64,000 nt of DNA from Chelonoidis abingdonii (taxonomy: Eukaryota > Chordata > Testudines > Testudinidae), in assembly GCF_003597395.2 (NCBI RefSeq), contig NC_133774.1:460197-524196 (forward strand). The letters run 5' to 3'. A model generated the notes under the pieces. It made no database searches. It had not been told where the DNA came from and worked only from the letters and a program-made list of their open reading frames with translations. Numbering within the stretch: position 1 is the first letter of the stretch; every line of letters starts with the position of its first letter. Both the position numbers and the translations under genes were made by a program. Positions 63,201 through 63,734 of this stretch are shown here, one piece after another.

Positions 63201-63616
63201 GGTGGGAACTATGCGATGCAGTCACATTCAGAGGGAGAGCAGCAACGCAGAGTGGGGGCGAGGCAGGGGGCCCCAAAAGGGGCATGGGGCAGAGAGCACT
63301 GGCGGCAGGGCAGGGCAGGGCGGAGGCAGCGTGCCTAGGATTTCTGCTGCATGGGGGCAACGTCTGGGGTCCAGCCAGCACTGGGCCTTGCTGGGGGAAG
63401 GGGCAGATGGTCTCTACCCCAGGGTCCAATCTTGGGTCACACCAGATGCAGAGGTCTGAGCACTAGGCAGGGGCAGGGCGCCCCTGCAGCCCAGCCCCAG
63501 GACACACCTGCAGTCAGGTTCACCACGGAGGCAGTGCCGGCAGTGATGGCGTCCACCTGCGAATGGATCTCGTGCTTCGACTCGTCCATCTTGTTCTTGC
63601 GCCAGGCTTTGGAAGC
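121..63616 (-). CDS. TLN1: Talin-1, 3' three-quarters of the gene (43 exons)
   Basis: Talin-1 couples integrin beta tails (through its FERM head, not in this window) to F-actin and vinculin through a rod of 13 helical bundles and a C-terminal dimerisation helix; it acts in the cytoplasm at focal adhesions. 43 exons on the minus strand total 6051 nt in one continuous frame: 2016 residues and a TGA stop at 121-123. Human talin-1 is 2541 residues, so the exons cover about 528 to the end. Visible family marks: Ala-rich amphipathic helices throughout, the vinculin-binding helix across exons 37379-37525 and 36675-36841, the actin-binding KVK in exon 4080-4262, and the [10 protein letters not shown] dimerisation helix in the last exon. 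TLN1 rather than TLN2 is chosen from stretches such as LPSELRDE and [10 protein letters not shown]. Every intron has an AG acceptor; all donors are GT except one GC. Residue numbers in the exon entries are approximate (plus or minus 2) human equivalents. Confidence 0.97.
253..931. other. TLN1 intron, no recognised repeat
   Basis: Between the last exon and the solo LTR. About 300-360 holds a short imperfect repetition around 'gtcctggggcc'. I recognise no gene, RNA or mobile element here. Confidence 0.4.
932..1559 (+). mobile_element. Solo LTR of an endogenous retrovirus-like element
   Basis: Begins TGTGACAAAC and ends CGTGACA, the TG...CA form of LTRs. A polyadenylation signal AATAAA lies at 1279-1284, which gives the orientation. 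Flanks CTTGA (927-931) and CTTGG (1560-1564) look like a 5-bp target duplication with one mismatch. I remember the segment around the poly(A) signal as part of a dispersed LTR in turtle genomes. No internal coding sequence is attached, so it is a recombined solo LTR. Confidence 0.65.
1560..1892. other. TLN1 intron, no recognised repeat
   Basis: Unique-looking sequence between the solo LTR and the next exon. I see nothing identifiable in it. Confidence 0.4.
1893..2021 (-). CDS. TLN1: TLN1 exon: end of R13 and linker to the dimerisation helix
   Basis: Encodes 43 residues, about 2458-2500, from [10 protein letters not shown] to MVGGIAQ; phase 0 at both ends. [10 protein letters not shown] contains the Lys-Met bond that corresponds to the calpain cleavage site between rod and dimerisation helix in mammals (about K2493/M2494). 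The acidic QDQENE linker is TLN1-like. Confidence 0.96.
2022..2609. other. TLN1 intron, GC-rich, no recognised repeat
   Basis: GC-rich non-coding sequence that leads into the 39-bp minisatellite. Open frames here are by-products of base composition. No element recognised. Confidence 0.4.
2610..3425. repeat. 39-bp GC-rich minisatellite, about 21 copies
   Basis: The unit reads roughly CCGCCGCCCCTCAACTCCCC followed by GTGCCCCAGCGCCAGGGCC, with substitutions but almost constant spacing. Because 39 is a multiple of 3, frames stay open on both strands for hundreds of codons, which produces long low-complexity translations. It lies wholly inside a TLN1 intron between two normal splice sites. I consider it non-coding. 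Confidence 0.9.
3426..4079. other. TLN1 intron, no recognised repeat
   Basis: Degenerate end of the minisatellite, then unique-looking sequence up to the next exon. Nothing identifiable. Confidence 0.4.
4080..4262 (-). CDS. TLN1: TLN1 exon: R13 actin-binding core
   Basis: 61 residues, about 2397-2457, [10 protein letters not shown] to SMKRLQ; phase 0 at both ends. This is the core of the I/LWEQ (THATCH) module shared with HIP1 and Sla2. [14 protein letters not shown] contains the KVK triplet that corresponds to the actin-contact residues K2443/V2444/K2445 of human talin-1. Confidence 0.97.
4263..4761. other. TLN1 intron, purine-rich
   Basis: Strongly G-rich on the plus strand (pyrimidine-rich in the gene sense) with short irregular repeats such as ggtcctgggg and acatggaaggg. 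No element or gene recognised. Confidence 0.4.
4762..4824 (-). CDS. TLN1: TLN1 exon: R13, 21 residues
   Basis: The smallest exon found. It encodes [20 protein letters not shown] plus Ala, about 2376-2396; phase 0 at both ends. [12 protein letters not shown] belongs to the conserved first block of the I/LWEQ domain. Confidence 0.96.
4928..4964. repeat. (CCTGGC)n hexanucleotide repeat
   Basis: About five units of ctggcc/ccctgg in the intron between the exons at 4762-4824 and 20594-20719. The repeat is unmistakable; no function is implied. Confidence 0.7.
5080..5444 (-). mobile_element. CR1 LINE 3' fragment with a local 36-bp duplication
   Basis: Sequence from about 5240 on matches the well-known CR1 3' region (gatggagaatccaccacagc ... 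gtaagttgttccagtggtaa), antisense to the plus strand; a short piece at 5092-5130 precedes it. Between them the segment with acagggcctaggaccggttc is present twice in tandem (about 5139-5212). 5'-truncated, non-coding. Confidence 0.75.
5445..5689 (+). mobile_element. Truncated LTR fragment
   Basis: Begins TGTGACACCC directly after the CR1 piece and contains an LTR-like motif (aagttatgaagtttggctgt) that also occurs in the LTRs at 18821 and 22672. It is cut off by the plus-strand CR1 that starts near 5690. No 3' end or target duplication visible. Confidence 0.45.
6478..6678 (-). pseudogene. hAT transposase C-terminal fragment, left arm
   Basis: A 66-codon frame includes [20 protein letters not shown] followed by a leucine/tryptophan-rich end, the C-terminal hAT dimerisation motif (normally ERLFS.AG.....R). 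The start Met is arbitrary. It is the remnant of the transposase 3' end carried on the left arm of the palindrome. Confidence 0.7.
7100..7345 (+). pseudogene. hAT transposase C-terminal fragment, right arm
   Basis: A frame of 81 codons contains [18 protein letters not shown], the same hAT signature as the left arm but on the opposite strand. The two arms therefore derive from the same 3' end of a transposase gene in inverted orientation. Truncated and non-functional. Confidence 0.7.
8876..10318 (-). mobile_element. Extra, indel-rich copy of the DIRS left arm
   Basis: Parallel to 10633-11950 almost base for base, but with many single-base insertions and deletions and few clear substitutions. 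It starts TACTCACCTTTGTAATTG, the left terminus predicted by the internal complementary region, and includes its own copy of that region near 9115-9215. It shares the two inactivating changes of the other copy (stop in TSAR*VSEL, Trp in HSTW). I suspect an unpolished assembly duplicate rather than an independent insertion. Confidence 0.6.
10319..10632. other. Spacer between the two DIRS left arms
   Basis: Contains a short CR1 3'-end-like piece (about 10336-10405, with cagactagatgatctaatgg) and then unrecognised AT-rich sequence. It does not belong to the DIRS element, and its origin is unclear. Confidence 0.5.
10633..10820. repeat. DIRS left inverted terminal repeat
   Basis: Begins ttcttattcgagtgcttgct and runs to the cagttccttcttgccgg part. 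The reverse complement of 16538-16724 matches it closely, including aattaggtgtgcgtgcac, ttaccctagcaacactc and gcgccccctggagtgg. Its outermost bases are of the right-end type, not the type expected at a DIRS left end. Confidence 0.8.
10855..10955. promoter_or_regulatory. DIRS internal complementary region
   Basis: First half (ggatatgagcaacacatctc ... acaaagatgagtaacc) is the reverse complement of the left element end at 8876-8930; second half (tcttcttcgagtgtttgctc ...) matches the reverse complement of the right end at 16685-16724. A head-to-tail junction of both ends is the template used in the DIRS model to complete the ends during circle formation. Confidence 0.75.
10967..11700 (-). pseudogene. 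DIRS tyrosine recombinase, catalytic part
   Basis: In the minus-strand sense the region encodes an in-frame TGA where the first catalytic Arg is expected ([14 protein letters not shown], about 11535-11570), then a longer open stretch (187 codons, 11530-10967) with [16 protein letters not shown] and [12 protein letters not shown]...ATWSSIQT...HY. HSTW stands where the HxxR box should be; both changes look like CpG transitions. The terminal Tyr region (HYTL) is present. Predicted inactive. Confidence 0.75.
11734..12867 (-). pseudogene. DIRS tyrosine recombinase, N-terminal part
   Basis: Frame of 377 codons whose second half (about 11734-12060) reads [20 protein letters not shown] then [23 protein letters not shown] and [16 protein letters not shown], the SAM-like core-binding domain of DIRS recombinases. 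The first half overlaps the RNase H frame in another phase, as is usual for DIRS. The true start is not clear. Ends at a stop at 11734-11736. Confidence 0.75.
12015..13853 (-). pseudogene. DIRS reverse transcriptase and RNase H, broken
   Basis: RT blocks in three frames: [20 protein letters not shown] and [21 protein letters not shown] then YPYLNDWLI (13552-13265); the middle (13204-12857); RNase H with [38 protein letters not shown] and NTLADHLSR (13034-12015). The RT YxDD box reads YLND and the third RNase H acidic position reads YNTT, so both activities are probably lost. Frameshifts separate the blocks. Confidence 0.8.
13595..14017 (-). pseudogene. DIRS RT N-terminal segment
   Basis: 140-codon frame with [20 protein letters not shown] and [20 protein letters not shown]...[15 protein letters not shown], the fingers region that precedes the catalytic RT blocks in DIRS and related elements. 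It runs into a stop at 13595-13597 just before the next RT block continues in a shifted frame. Confidence 0.75.
14126..14954 (-). pseudogene. DIRS gag-like, C-terminal part
   Basis: Two short frames on the minus strand: one with [20 protein letters not shown] and [17 protein letters not shown] (14954-14703), one with [20 protein letters not shown] (near 14338). I recognise these as the conserved end of gag-type proteins of reptile DIRS elements. Stops and a frameshift separate them. Confidence 0.6.
15107..16060 (-). pseudogene. DIRS gag-like, Ser/Arg-rich middle part
   Basis: 317-codon frame: Pro/Ala-rich beginning (about residues 30-90), then a long Arg-Ser dipeptide-rich stretch (about 130-220) like an RS domain, probably for nucleic-acid binding. 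Adjacent to the zinc-finger-like segment upstream. The start is arbitrary, because the frame was probably fused to the upstream segment before decay. Confidence 0.6.
16051..16401 (-). pseudogene. DIRS gag-like, Cys/His N-terminal part
   Basis: 116-codon frame starting MKERSG with a Cys/His cluster ([23 protein letters not shown]), a zinc-finger-like module at the start of DIRS gag proteins. It is the first coding segment after the right-hand inverted repeat, as expected for a minus-strand element. Confidence 0.65.
16538..16724. repeat. DIRS right inverted terminal repeat
   Basis: Reverse complement of the left repeat at 10633-10820. It ends ...gcactcgaagaagaa, after which CR1 sequence (ttgggatttttcaccttgga) resumes. 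Confidence 0.85.
17101..18060 (-). mobile_element. CR1 LINE (minus), inserted in the plus-strand CR1
   Basis: Starts with the CR1 3' end in reverse (atcatagagtatcaggattg) and runs through CR1 RT-coding sequence read backwards to acattgacaaaaccgcccc, where it is 5'-truncated. The interrupted plus-strand CR1 3' end continues directly afterwards at 18061. No open frame of useful length. Confidence 0.85.
18176..18820 (+). mobile_element. Probable outer LTR, split by the LTR at 18821
   Basis: After the CR1 tail there is AT-rich sequence with a TATA-like motif (gatataaaaggagg near 18310). It seems to continue at 20011-20159, ending ggacctgtcaca, after the inserted LTR. The assignment as an older LTR is tentative; its left end was not found. 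Confidence 0.4.
18821..20010 (+). mobile_element. Solo LTR with perfect 5-bp target duplication
   Basis: 1190 bp from TGTGACAGTG to AACCCATCACA (TG...CA ends). GGGTC at 18816-18820 is repeated exactly at 20011-20015. A polyadenylation signal with ttaataaaatcactttttac lies near 19600. Same family as 22672-24101. No internal retroviral sequence is attached, so it is a recombined solo LTR. Confidence 0.85.
20220..20500 (-). mobile_element. CR1 LINE fragment
   Basis: gtttatcaacatccttcttg and ggtctcaacagtgctgtatg are typical of an older CR1 subfamily read in reverse. Ends about 90 bp before a TLN1 exon. Confidence 0.7.
20594..20719 (-). CDS. TLN1: TLN1 exon: R13, first helices of the I/LWEQ domain
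   Basis: 42 residues, about 2334-2375, [20 protein letters not shown] to AQGK; phase 0 at both ends. The intron downstream of it in the gene (4825-20593) is the longest in the window and holds the CR1/hAT/DIRS block. Confidence 0.96.
21120..21244 (-). CDS. TLN1: TLN1 exon: start of R13
   Basis: 41 residues plus two bases of a split Gly codon, about 2292-2333: [20 protein letters not shown] to RAKPK. The [14 protein letters not shown] block is nearly invariant in talins. Confidence 0.97.
21630..21826 (+). mobile_element. tRNA-derived SINE
   Basis: Pol III A box (tagctcagtagtttgagc, about 21671) and B box (gggttgtgagctcaatcc, about 21707) in tRNA spacing, followed by a CR1-like tail (ggactcaatgaccttccagctc). 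This is the layout of the tRNA-derived SINEs of turtles. It sits inside the CR1 3' region. Confidence 0.8.
22672..24101 (+). mobile_element. Solo LTR with perfect 5-bp target duplication
   Basis: TGTGCCGCTG to CCCATCACA; CCCAC at 22667-22671 is repeated at 24102-24106, and the flanking CR1 reads through. Same LTR family as 18821-20010 (shared stretches gttaaagacaggaacac/gttaaagacaagcacac, tgatccaacccatcaca). It carries a 234-bp MITE at 22928-23161, which explains its greater length. Confidence 0.85.
22928..23161. mobile_element. hAT-like MITE inside the LTR
   Basis: Starts gccttggctacgctggagc and ends aagtgtagccat, inverted termini. Flanks ATTCTCAG (22920-22927) and ACCCTCAG (23162-23169) fit an 8-bp duplication with two changes. 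GC-rich inside, with repeated agcgctg motifs. No coding capacity. Confidence 0.7.
24695..25790 (+). mobile_element. Solo LTR of a second family
   Basis: TGTGACAGTC to GGGATGTCA; poly(A) signal near 25400 (gttaataaactcattttatt). Flanks actaac (24689-24694) and tctgac (25791-25796) are an imperfect 6-bp duplication, and the surrounding CR1 is continuous. Not the same family as the LTR at 22672. Confidence 0.7.
26346..26451 (-). CDS. TLN1: TLN1 exon: end of R12
   Basis: 35 residues plus the first base of a Gly codon, about 2257-2291: [20 protein letters not shown] then [15 protein letters not shown]. Last helix of R12 leading into R13. Confidence 0.96.
26452..27289. other. TLN1 intron, no recognised repeat
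   Basis: Unique-looking sequence; no gene, RNA or clear mobile element seen. Confidence 0.35.
27290..27560. repeat. Degenerate tandem repeat, CA-rich
   Basis: Units of about 55-60 bp around catgtcacagggagtg then tgcacacacagcac, degenerating to the right into CA-rich sequence. Intronic. Confidence 0.7.
27935..28620 (-). mobile_element. CR1 LINE fragment
   Basis: gaccatctagtctgactttc at the 3' side and caatttatcaacatccttct, actccagaactggacccaac further in: an old CR1 read backwards, with a non-CR1-like GC-rich patch near 28000-28130. No open RT frame. Confidence 0.65.
28650..29000 (-). mobile_element. CR1 LINE 3' fragment
   Basis: tgagcccagtaacttacgtt, tgactaaagcacctgcca and gggagtttgttccaagggct belong to the CR1 3' region, antisense. 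5'-truncated. Confidence 0.75.
29001..31029. other. TLN1 intron, mostly unrecognised
   Basis: About 2 kb without a repeat I can name and without splice-flanked TLN1 sequence. Open frames are short and lack family motifs. A tRNA-like start of a SINE may lie near 30505 (ggcggcctagtggttgacg), but its B box is not convincing. Confidence 0.3.
31030..31930 (-). mobile_element. CR1 LINE fragments with a SINE-like insert
   Basis: CR1 RT region in reverse (cataaaaccatgttgattgg; tctgcccaggatcaatgtca; then aattcctcaactgattcttt after the insert) and a CR1 3' end at 31800-31930 (gattcatggagtttaagggt). Probably two pieces of older CR1 copies. Confidence 0.7.
31279..31395 (+). mobile_element. Short dispersed repeat inserted in CR1
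   Basis: acaaagtcctgtggcacctt then gcatgagctttgtgggtg and acccacattgggtcgtcc: a sequence I remember as a highly repeated short element in reptile genomes, class uncertain. It interrupts the CR1 sequence. Confidence 0.55.
32139..32246 (-). CDS. TLN1: TLN1 exon: R12
   Basis: 36 residues, about 2221-2256: [20 protein letters not shown] then [16 protein letters not shown]; phase 0 at both ends. R12 helix with the conserved ANGYLELL stretch. Confidence 0.96.
32385..33110. repeat. About 43-bp C-rich minisatellite
   Basis: Units of roughly 40-45 bp around ctgcagcctatcgccctcct and gccctgccccctcggtaccc, at least 15 copies, becoming more uniform to the right. It ends within about 20 bp of the donor of the exon at 33129-33314. 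Confidence 0.85.
33129..33314 (-). CDS. TLN1: TLN1 exon: R12, first helices
   Basis: 62 residues, about 2159-2220: [20 protein letters not shown] then [20 protein letters not shown] and [22 protein letters not shown]; phase 0 at both ends. The [17 protein letters not shown] block is highly conserved between talins. Confidence 0.97.
33819..33935 (-). CDS. TLN1: TLN1 exon: R11 to R12 boundary
   Basis: 39 residues, about 2120-2158: [20 protein letters not shown] then [19 protein letters not shown]; phase 0 at both ends. Confidence 0.97.
34020..34645. repeat. About 48-bp pyrimidine-rich degenerate minisatellite
   Basis: Units around cacagcccacatccctccgc then ccccagctctcctctgcc recur about ten times, degenerating after 34440. 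Pyrimidine-rich on the plus strand, inside one TLN1 intron. Confidence 0.8.
34725..34850 (-). CDS. TLN1: TLN1 exon: R11
   Basis: 42 residues, about 2078-2119: [20 protein letters not shown] then [22 protein letters not shown]; phase 0 at both ends. Confidence 0.97.
35016..35199 (-). CDS. TLN1: TLN1 exon: R11
   Basis: One base of a split Arg codon plus 61 residues, about 2016-2077: [20 protein letters not shown] to [11 protein letters not shown]. Within the region assigned to the second integrin-binding site (IBS2) in mammals. Confidence 0.97.
35257..36270 (-). mobile_element. CR1 LINE, 5'-truncated, comparatively intact
   Basis: CR1 3' end at 35257 (atcatagaatatcagggttg). RT sequence reads FADDTKL with the catalytic Asp pair near 36120, [20 protein letters not shown] just upstream, and [20 protein letters not shown] near 35750. 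Frames break in places, so it is not a working copy, but it is better preserved than the other CR1 pieces here. Confidence 0.85.
36271..36660. other. TLN1 intron with a poly(G) tract
   Basis: Plus-strand run of about 16 G near 36467-36482 in otherwise unrecognised GC-rich sequence. Confidence 0.5.
36675..36841 (-). CDS. TLN1: TLN1 exon: R10 to R11, second half of a vinculin-binding helix
   Basis: 55 residues plus two bases of an Arg codon, about 1961-2015: [20 protein letters not shown] then [20 protein letters not shown] and [26 protein letters not shown] completes the vinculin-binding helix (VBS3, human about 1944-1970) begun in the upstream exon. Confidence 0.97.
37379..37525 (-). CDS. 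TLN1: TLN1 exon: R10, first half of a vinculin-binding helix
   Basis: 49 residues, about 1912-1960: [20 protein letters not shown] then [20 protein letters not shown] and ECARKVSEK; phase 0 at both ends. [16 protein letters not shown] is the N-terminal part of VBS3; the splice site falls within the helix. Confidence 0.97.
37675..38565. repeat. 43-bp minisatellite, about 20 copies
   Basis: Unit about gagagatcccagcgctgccc then attgcccccctccagccccc agt, repeated without large gaps, with GAGATCCCAGCGCTGCCC almost constant. Ends about 30 bp from the donor of the exon at 38596-38715. Both strands have long open frames as a by-product. Confidence 0.9.
38596..38715 (-). CDS. TLN1: TLN1 exon: R10
   Basis: 40 residues, about 1872-1911: [20 protein letters not shown] then [20 protein letters not shown]; phase 0 at both ends. 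Confidence 0.96.
38931..39032 (-). CDS. TLN1: TLN1 exon: R9 to R10
   Basis: 34 residues, about 1838-1871: [20 protein letters not shown] then [14 protein letters not shown]; phase 0 at both ends. This exon follows the GC donor of the upstream exon. Confidence 0.97.
39290..39625 (-). mobile_element. CR1 LINE 3' fragment
   Basis: ttcgtaggttccaaggccag, ggaccattgtgatcatccag and ggtaagttgttccaatggtt are the CR1 3' region in reverse. 5'-truncated, non-coding. Confidence 0.8.
39636..40236. mobile_element. Non-autonomous DNA element with a second element inside
   Basis: Outer termini ggtatgtgtgcacagccc (left) and gcctgtgtagacgtatac (right) are inverted. Inside, about 39720-40035 begins tctcaaaccaggg and ends aatttgagaaccgctgctct, which I recognise as a different short hAT-like repeat. 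The outer sequence (gctgtggcttgggctcacc ...) resumes after it. No coding capacity. Confidence 0.6.
40483..40632 (-). CDS. TLN1: TLN1 exon: R9, GC splice donor
   Basis: 50 residues, about 1788-1837: [20 protein letters not shown] then [20 protein letters not shown] and [10 protein letters not shown]; phase 0 at both ends. The donor reads CAG|GCAAGG instead of GT, with otherwise good match to a 5' splice site; no nearby GT keeps the frame. The acceptor is an ordinary AG. Confidence 0.95.
41268..41765. repeat. CA-rich compound tandem repeat
   Basis: About eight units of 50-70 bp, each with cacacgctgtatgggaccct then gctgcaggtgtgcacaccg and a CA tract. Low-complexity open frames result in both directions. 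Confidence 0.85.
41861..42031 (-). CDS. TLN1: TLN1 exon: R9
   Basis: 57 residues, about 1731-1787: [20 protein letters not shown] then [20 protein letters not shown] and [17 protein letters not shown]; phase 0 at both ends. R9 is the bundle reported to mask the head in the autoinhibited form. Confidence 0.97.
42128..42229 (-). CDS. TLN1: TLN1 exon: R9
   Basis: 34 residues, about 1697-1730: [20 protein letters not shown] then [14 protein letters not shown]; phase 0 at both ends. Confidence 0.97.
42230..43153. other. TLN1 intron, no recognised repeat
   Basis: GC-rich single-copy-looking sequence without an element or gene I can name. Confidence 0.35.
43154..43286 (-). CDS. TLN1: TLN1 exon: start of R9
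   Basis: One base of a split Arg codon plus 44 residues, about 1652-1696: [20 protein letters not shown] then [24 protein letters not shown]. Confidence 0.97.
43287..44112. other. TLN1 intron, no recognised repeat
   Basis: No mobile element or gene seen; frames here lack family motifs. Confidence 0.35.
44113..44294 (-). CDS. TLN1: TLN1 exon: R7, KANK-contact region
   Basis: 60 residues plus two bases of an Arg codon, about 1592-1651: [20 protein letters not shown] to [28 protein letters not shown] includes the Trp and Ser that correspond to W1630 and S1641, reported contacts for the KANK KN motif. Confidence 0.96.
44639..44779 (-). CDS. TLN1: TLN1 exon: R8 to R7 return
   Basis: 47 residues, about 1545-1591: [20 protein letters not shown] then [27 protein letters not shown]; phase 0 at both ends. 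Covers the end of the inserted four-helix bundle R8 and the return into R7. Confidence 0.97.
44964..45125 (-). CDS. TLN1: TLN1 exon: R8
   Basis: 54 residues, about 1491-1544: [20 protein letters not shown] then [20 protein letters not shown] and [14 protein letters not shown]; phase 0 at both ends. R8 is the bundle that binds LD-motif ligands (RIAM, DLC1) and has a vinculin-binding helix in mammals. Confidence 0.97.
45141..45585. repeat. 146-bp tandem repeat, about three copies
   Basis: ggggtcacacgccatcctgt at 45141, ggggtcacatgccatcctgt at 45286 and ggagtcacatgccatccgtc near 45433 start successive units with ccagccctagatcccagctc and cacagagcagggtatg. Immediately upstream (gene sense) of the exon at 44964-45125. 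Confidence 0.85.
45954..46097 (-). CDS. TLN1: TLN1 exon: R7 to R8
   Basis: 48 residues, about 1443-1490: [20 protein letters not shown] then [28 protein letters not shown]; phase 0 at both ends. Confidence 0.97.
46185..46605. repeat. Degenerate G-rich tandem repeat interrupted by a CR1 piece
   Basis: Units with gaggcagcgcagggaggggc and tctgggggatggtg recur on both sides of the CR1 fragment at 46280-46435, so the CR1 piece lies inside the repeat array or the array grew around it. Confidence 0.65.
46280..46435 (+). mobile_element. CR1 LINE fragment, endonuclease region
   Basis: Translates to [17 protein letters not shown] then [12 protein letters not shown], the end of the CR1-type AP endonuclease domain (TRGEATLDL...GxSDH), here with Tyr-Asn in place of the usual His of SDH. 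An internal, non-functional piece. Confidence 0.7.
46610..46815 (-). mobile_element. tRNA-derived SINE
   Basis: Reverse orientation: the A box is the complement of caatccgctgagccatccct and the B box of tgaactcacaaccctgc, in the same layout as the SINE at 21630. Tail CR1-like (tagaactggaagggaccctg). Confidence 0.8.
46937..47059 (-). CDS. TLN1: TLN1 exon: R7
   Basis: 41 residues, about 1402-1442: [20 protein letters not shown] then [21 protein letters not shown]; phase 0 at both ends. Contains the Gly region near human G1404 used to test KANK binding. Confidence 0.97.
47060..48189. other. TLN1 intron, no recognised repeat
   Basis: About 1.1 kb, GC-rich. No gene or mobile element recognised. 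Confidence 0.35.
48190..48279 (-). CDS. TLN1: TLN1 exon: R7
   Basis: 30 residues, about 1372-1401: [20 protein letters not shown] then [10 protein letters not shown]; phase 0 at both ends. Confidence 0.97.
48420..48780. repeat. About 40-45-bp degenerate tandem repeat
   Basis: Units around cccagctctcccagcgtgtc then ccctgcctcgggcggcc, about eight copies, ending against the donor of the exon at 48786-48879. Confidence 0.85.
48786..48879 (-). CDS. TLN1: TLN1 exon: R6 to R7
   Basis: One base of a split Arg codon plus 31 residues, about 1340-1371: [20 protein letters not shown] then [11 protein letters not shown]. The [16 protein letters not shown] block is conserved among talins. Confidence 0.97.
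48880..51469. other. TLN1 intron, largely unrecognised
   Basis: 2.6 kb of moderately GC-rich sequence. I recognise no repeat family, RNA or gene with confidence; open frames are short and have no motifs I know. Confidence 0.35.
51470..51609 (-). CDS. TLN1: TLN1 exon: R6
   Basis: 46 residues plus two bases of an Arg codon, about 1294-1339: [20 protein letters not shown] then [26 protein letters not shown]. Confidence 0.96.
51836..52440. repeat. Degenerate C/A-rich tandem repeat
   Basis: Repeated agccagccactgcatcagcc and caccaaccccccagccatcc with irregular spacing; a near-exact pair containing cactgtaacggccgttcaca occurs at about 52283 and 52343. Confidence 0.8.
52531..52728 (-). CDS. TLN1: TLN1 exon: R6
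   Basis: 66 residues, about 1228-1293: [20 protein letters not shown] to [20 protein letters not shown]; phase 0 at both ends. Confidence 0.97.
53317..53436 (-). CDS. TLN1: TLN1 exon: R5 to R6
   Basis: 40 residues, about 1188-1227: [20 protein letters not shown] then [20 protein letters not shown]; phase 0 at both ends. Confidence 0.97.
53591..53858. repeat. 67-bp tandem repeat that includes a TLN1 splice donor
   Basis: Near-identical units begin at 53658, 53725 and 53792 (ctgggccaggcgctgctggc ... cactcac), with a more diverged fourth at about 53591-53657. The unit at 53792 is the real 3' end of the next exon; the others copy about 36 nt of coding sequence plus the donor and about 30 nt of intron. 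See findings. Confidence 0.9.
53792..54000 (-). CDS. TLN1: TLN1 exon: R5, with tandemly copied donor
   Basis: Two bases of a split Gly codon plus 69 residues, about 1118-1187: [20 protein letters not shown] to [13 protein letters not shown]. The donor chosen (53790-53791) is the one that keeps the next exon in frame and gives the normal family length. Two further near-identical donors lie 67 and 134 nt downstream. Confidence 0.95.
54386..54488 (-). CDS. TLN1: TLN1 exon: R5
   Basis: 34 residues plus one base of a Gly codon, about 1084-1117: [20 protein letters not shown] then [14 protein letters not shown]. Confidence 0.97.
54711..54839 (-). CDS. TLN1: TLN1 exon: R4 to R5
   Basis: 43 residues, about 1041-1083: [20 protein letters not shown] to [12 protein letters not shown]; phase 0 at both ends. 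Confidence 0.97.
54953..55087 (-). CDS. TLN1: TLN1 exon: R4
   Basis: 45 residues, about 996-1040: [20 protein letters not shown] then [25 protein letters not shown]; phase 0 at both ends. Confidence 0.97.
55340..55453 (-). CDS. TLN1: TLN1 exon: R4
   Basis: 38 residues, about 958-995: [20 protein letters not shown] then [18 protein letters not shown]; phase 0 at both ends. GVRGSQ is strongly conserved in talins. Confidence 0.97.
55765..56610 (-). mobile_element. CR1 LINE fragment, preceded by a short repeat
   Basis: From about 55850 the sequence is CR1 RT region in reverse (accagctgatagctacccgg; caactcttctaggacgctgg). 55765-55849 (tggtccccaaccttttcgtc ... aatgctgcagaaattcgggg) is a piece of a different repeat that I know only as a dispersed turtle element. 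Confidence 0.7.
56620..56880. repeat. Degenerate repeat, about 60 bp period
   Basis: Four or five loosely similar units with ctgggagaagctgctccc, tcagagcaggga-type motifs. Low sequence identity, so the period is approximate. Confidence 0.5.
57186..57299 (-). CDS. TLN1: TLN1 exon: R4
   Basis: 38 residues, about 920-957: [20 protein letters not shown] then [18 protein letters not shown]; phase 0 at both ends. The [14 protein letters not shown] part resembles TLN2 as much as human TLN1. Confidence 0.97.
57788..57916 (-). CDS. TLN1: TLN1 exon: R3 to R4
   Basis: 43 residues, about 877-919: [20 protein letters not shown] then [23 protein letters not shown]; phase 0 at both ends. The Thr of RIATN corresponds to human T901 of the R3 threonine belt. 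Confidence 0.97.
58045..58930. mobile_element. AT-rich insert, probably hAT-derived
   Basis: Begins like a known hAT terminus (caggggtctgcaatccgagc then ggctct-like ttctctttaagagg). The sequence at 58300-58780 is far more AT-rich than the rest of the gene. The right terminus is not clear, so class and limits are uncertain. No open frame of interest. Confidence 0.45.
59180..59346 (-). CDS. TLN1: TLN1 exon: R3, vinculin-binding helix
   Basis: Two bases of a split Gly codon plus 55 residues, about 821-876: [20 protein letters not shown] to [34 protein letters not shown] matches the helix-12 vinculin-binding site. The Thr residues in AQATS and ADATA correspond to T833 and T867 of the R3 threonine belt, which makes R3 the first bundle to unfold under force. 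Confidence 0.97.
59810..60104 (-). CDS. TLN1: TLN1 exon: R2 to R3
   Basis: 98 residues plus one base of a Gly codon, about 723-820: [20 protein letters not shown] to [13 protein letters not shown], the longest exon found. The Thr of NVTEN corresponds to T809 of the R3 belt. [10 protein letters not shown] is invariant in talins; [10 protein letters not shown] is TLN1-type. Confidence 0.98.
60105..60716. other. TLN1 intron with short irregular repeats
   Basis: tgcagcacacacagggttaa, gcagcgcagagagggttaac and gcggtgcagagagggttaat recur at about 55-60 bp spacing (60160-60300); otherwise unrecognised. Confidence 0.5.
60717..60884 (-). CDS. TLN1: TLN1 exon: R2
   Basis: 56 residues, about 667-722: [20 protein letters not shown] then [20 protein letters not shown] and [16 protein letters not shown]; phase 0 at both ends. 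Confidence 0.97.
60885..62590. other. TLN1 intron, no recognised repeat
   Basis: 1.7 kb of GC-rich sequence; frames here are long only because stops are rare in GC-rich DNA. No splice-flanked TLN1 exon is missing, because the exons on either side join in frame (RFQ|DML). Confidence 0.4.
62591..62689 (-). CDS. TLN1: TLN1 exon: R1 to R2
   Basis: 33 residues, about 634-666: [20 protein letters not shown] then [13 protein letters not shown]; phase 0 at both ends. Confidence 0.97.
62790..62998 (-). CDS. TLN1: TLN1 exon: R1, first vinculin-binding helix
   Basis: Two bases of a split Gly codon plus 69 residues, about 564-633: [20 protein letters not shown] to [32 protein letters not shown] corresponds to VBS1 (human about 606-631). 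Confidence 0.97.
63508..63616 (-). CDS. TLN1: TLN1 exon: R1 (5'-most exon in the window)
   Basis: 36 residues plus one base of a Gly codon, about 528-563: [20 protein letters not shown] then [16 protein letters not shown]. Begins in phase 0; earlier exons, including the FERM head, lie beyond 64000. Confidence 0.97.
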
Positions 63617-63734
63617 CTGAAAGAGCGAGAGCAGAGTCAGCCCAGGGACCCCTCAGCCCCATCTGTGAGCAGGAGGTGGGGAACCCGCCCCCGAGGCAGC
63701 TGGTGCCCCCTCAGCCTCTCCCTGAGCTCCAAAA

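Noticed and set aside
121..63616. Assignment to talin-2
   Set aside because: Several exons match TLN1-specific stretches as I remember them ([28 protein letters not shown]); only short parts such as [14 protein letters not shown] are TLN2-like.
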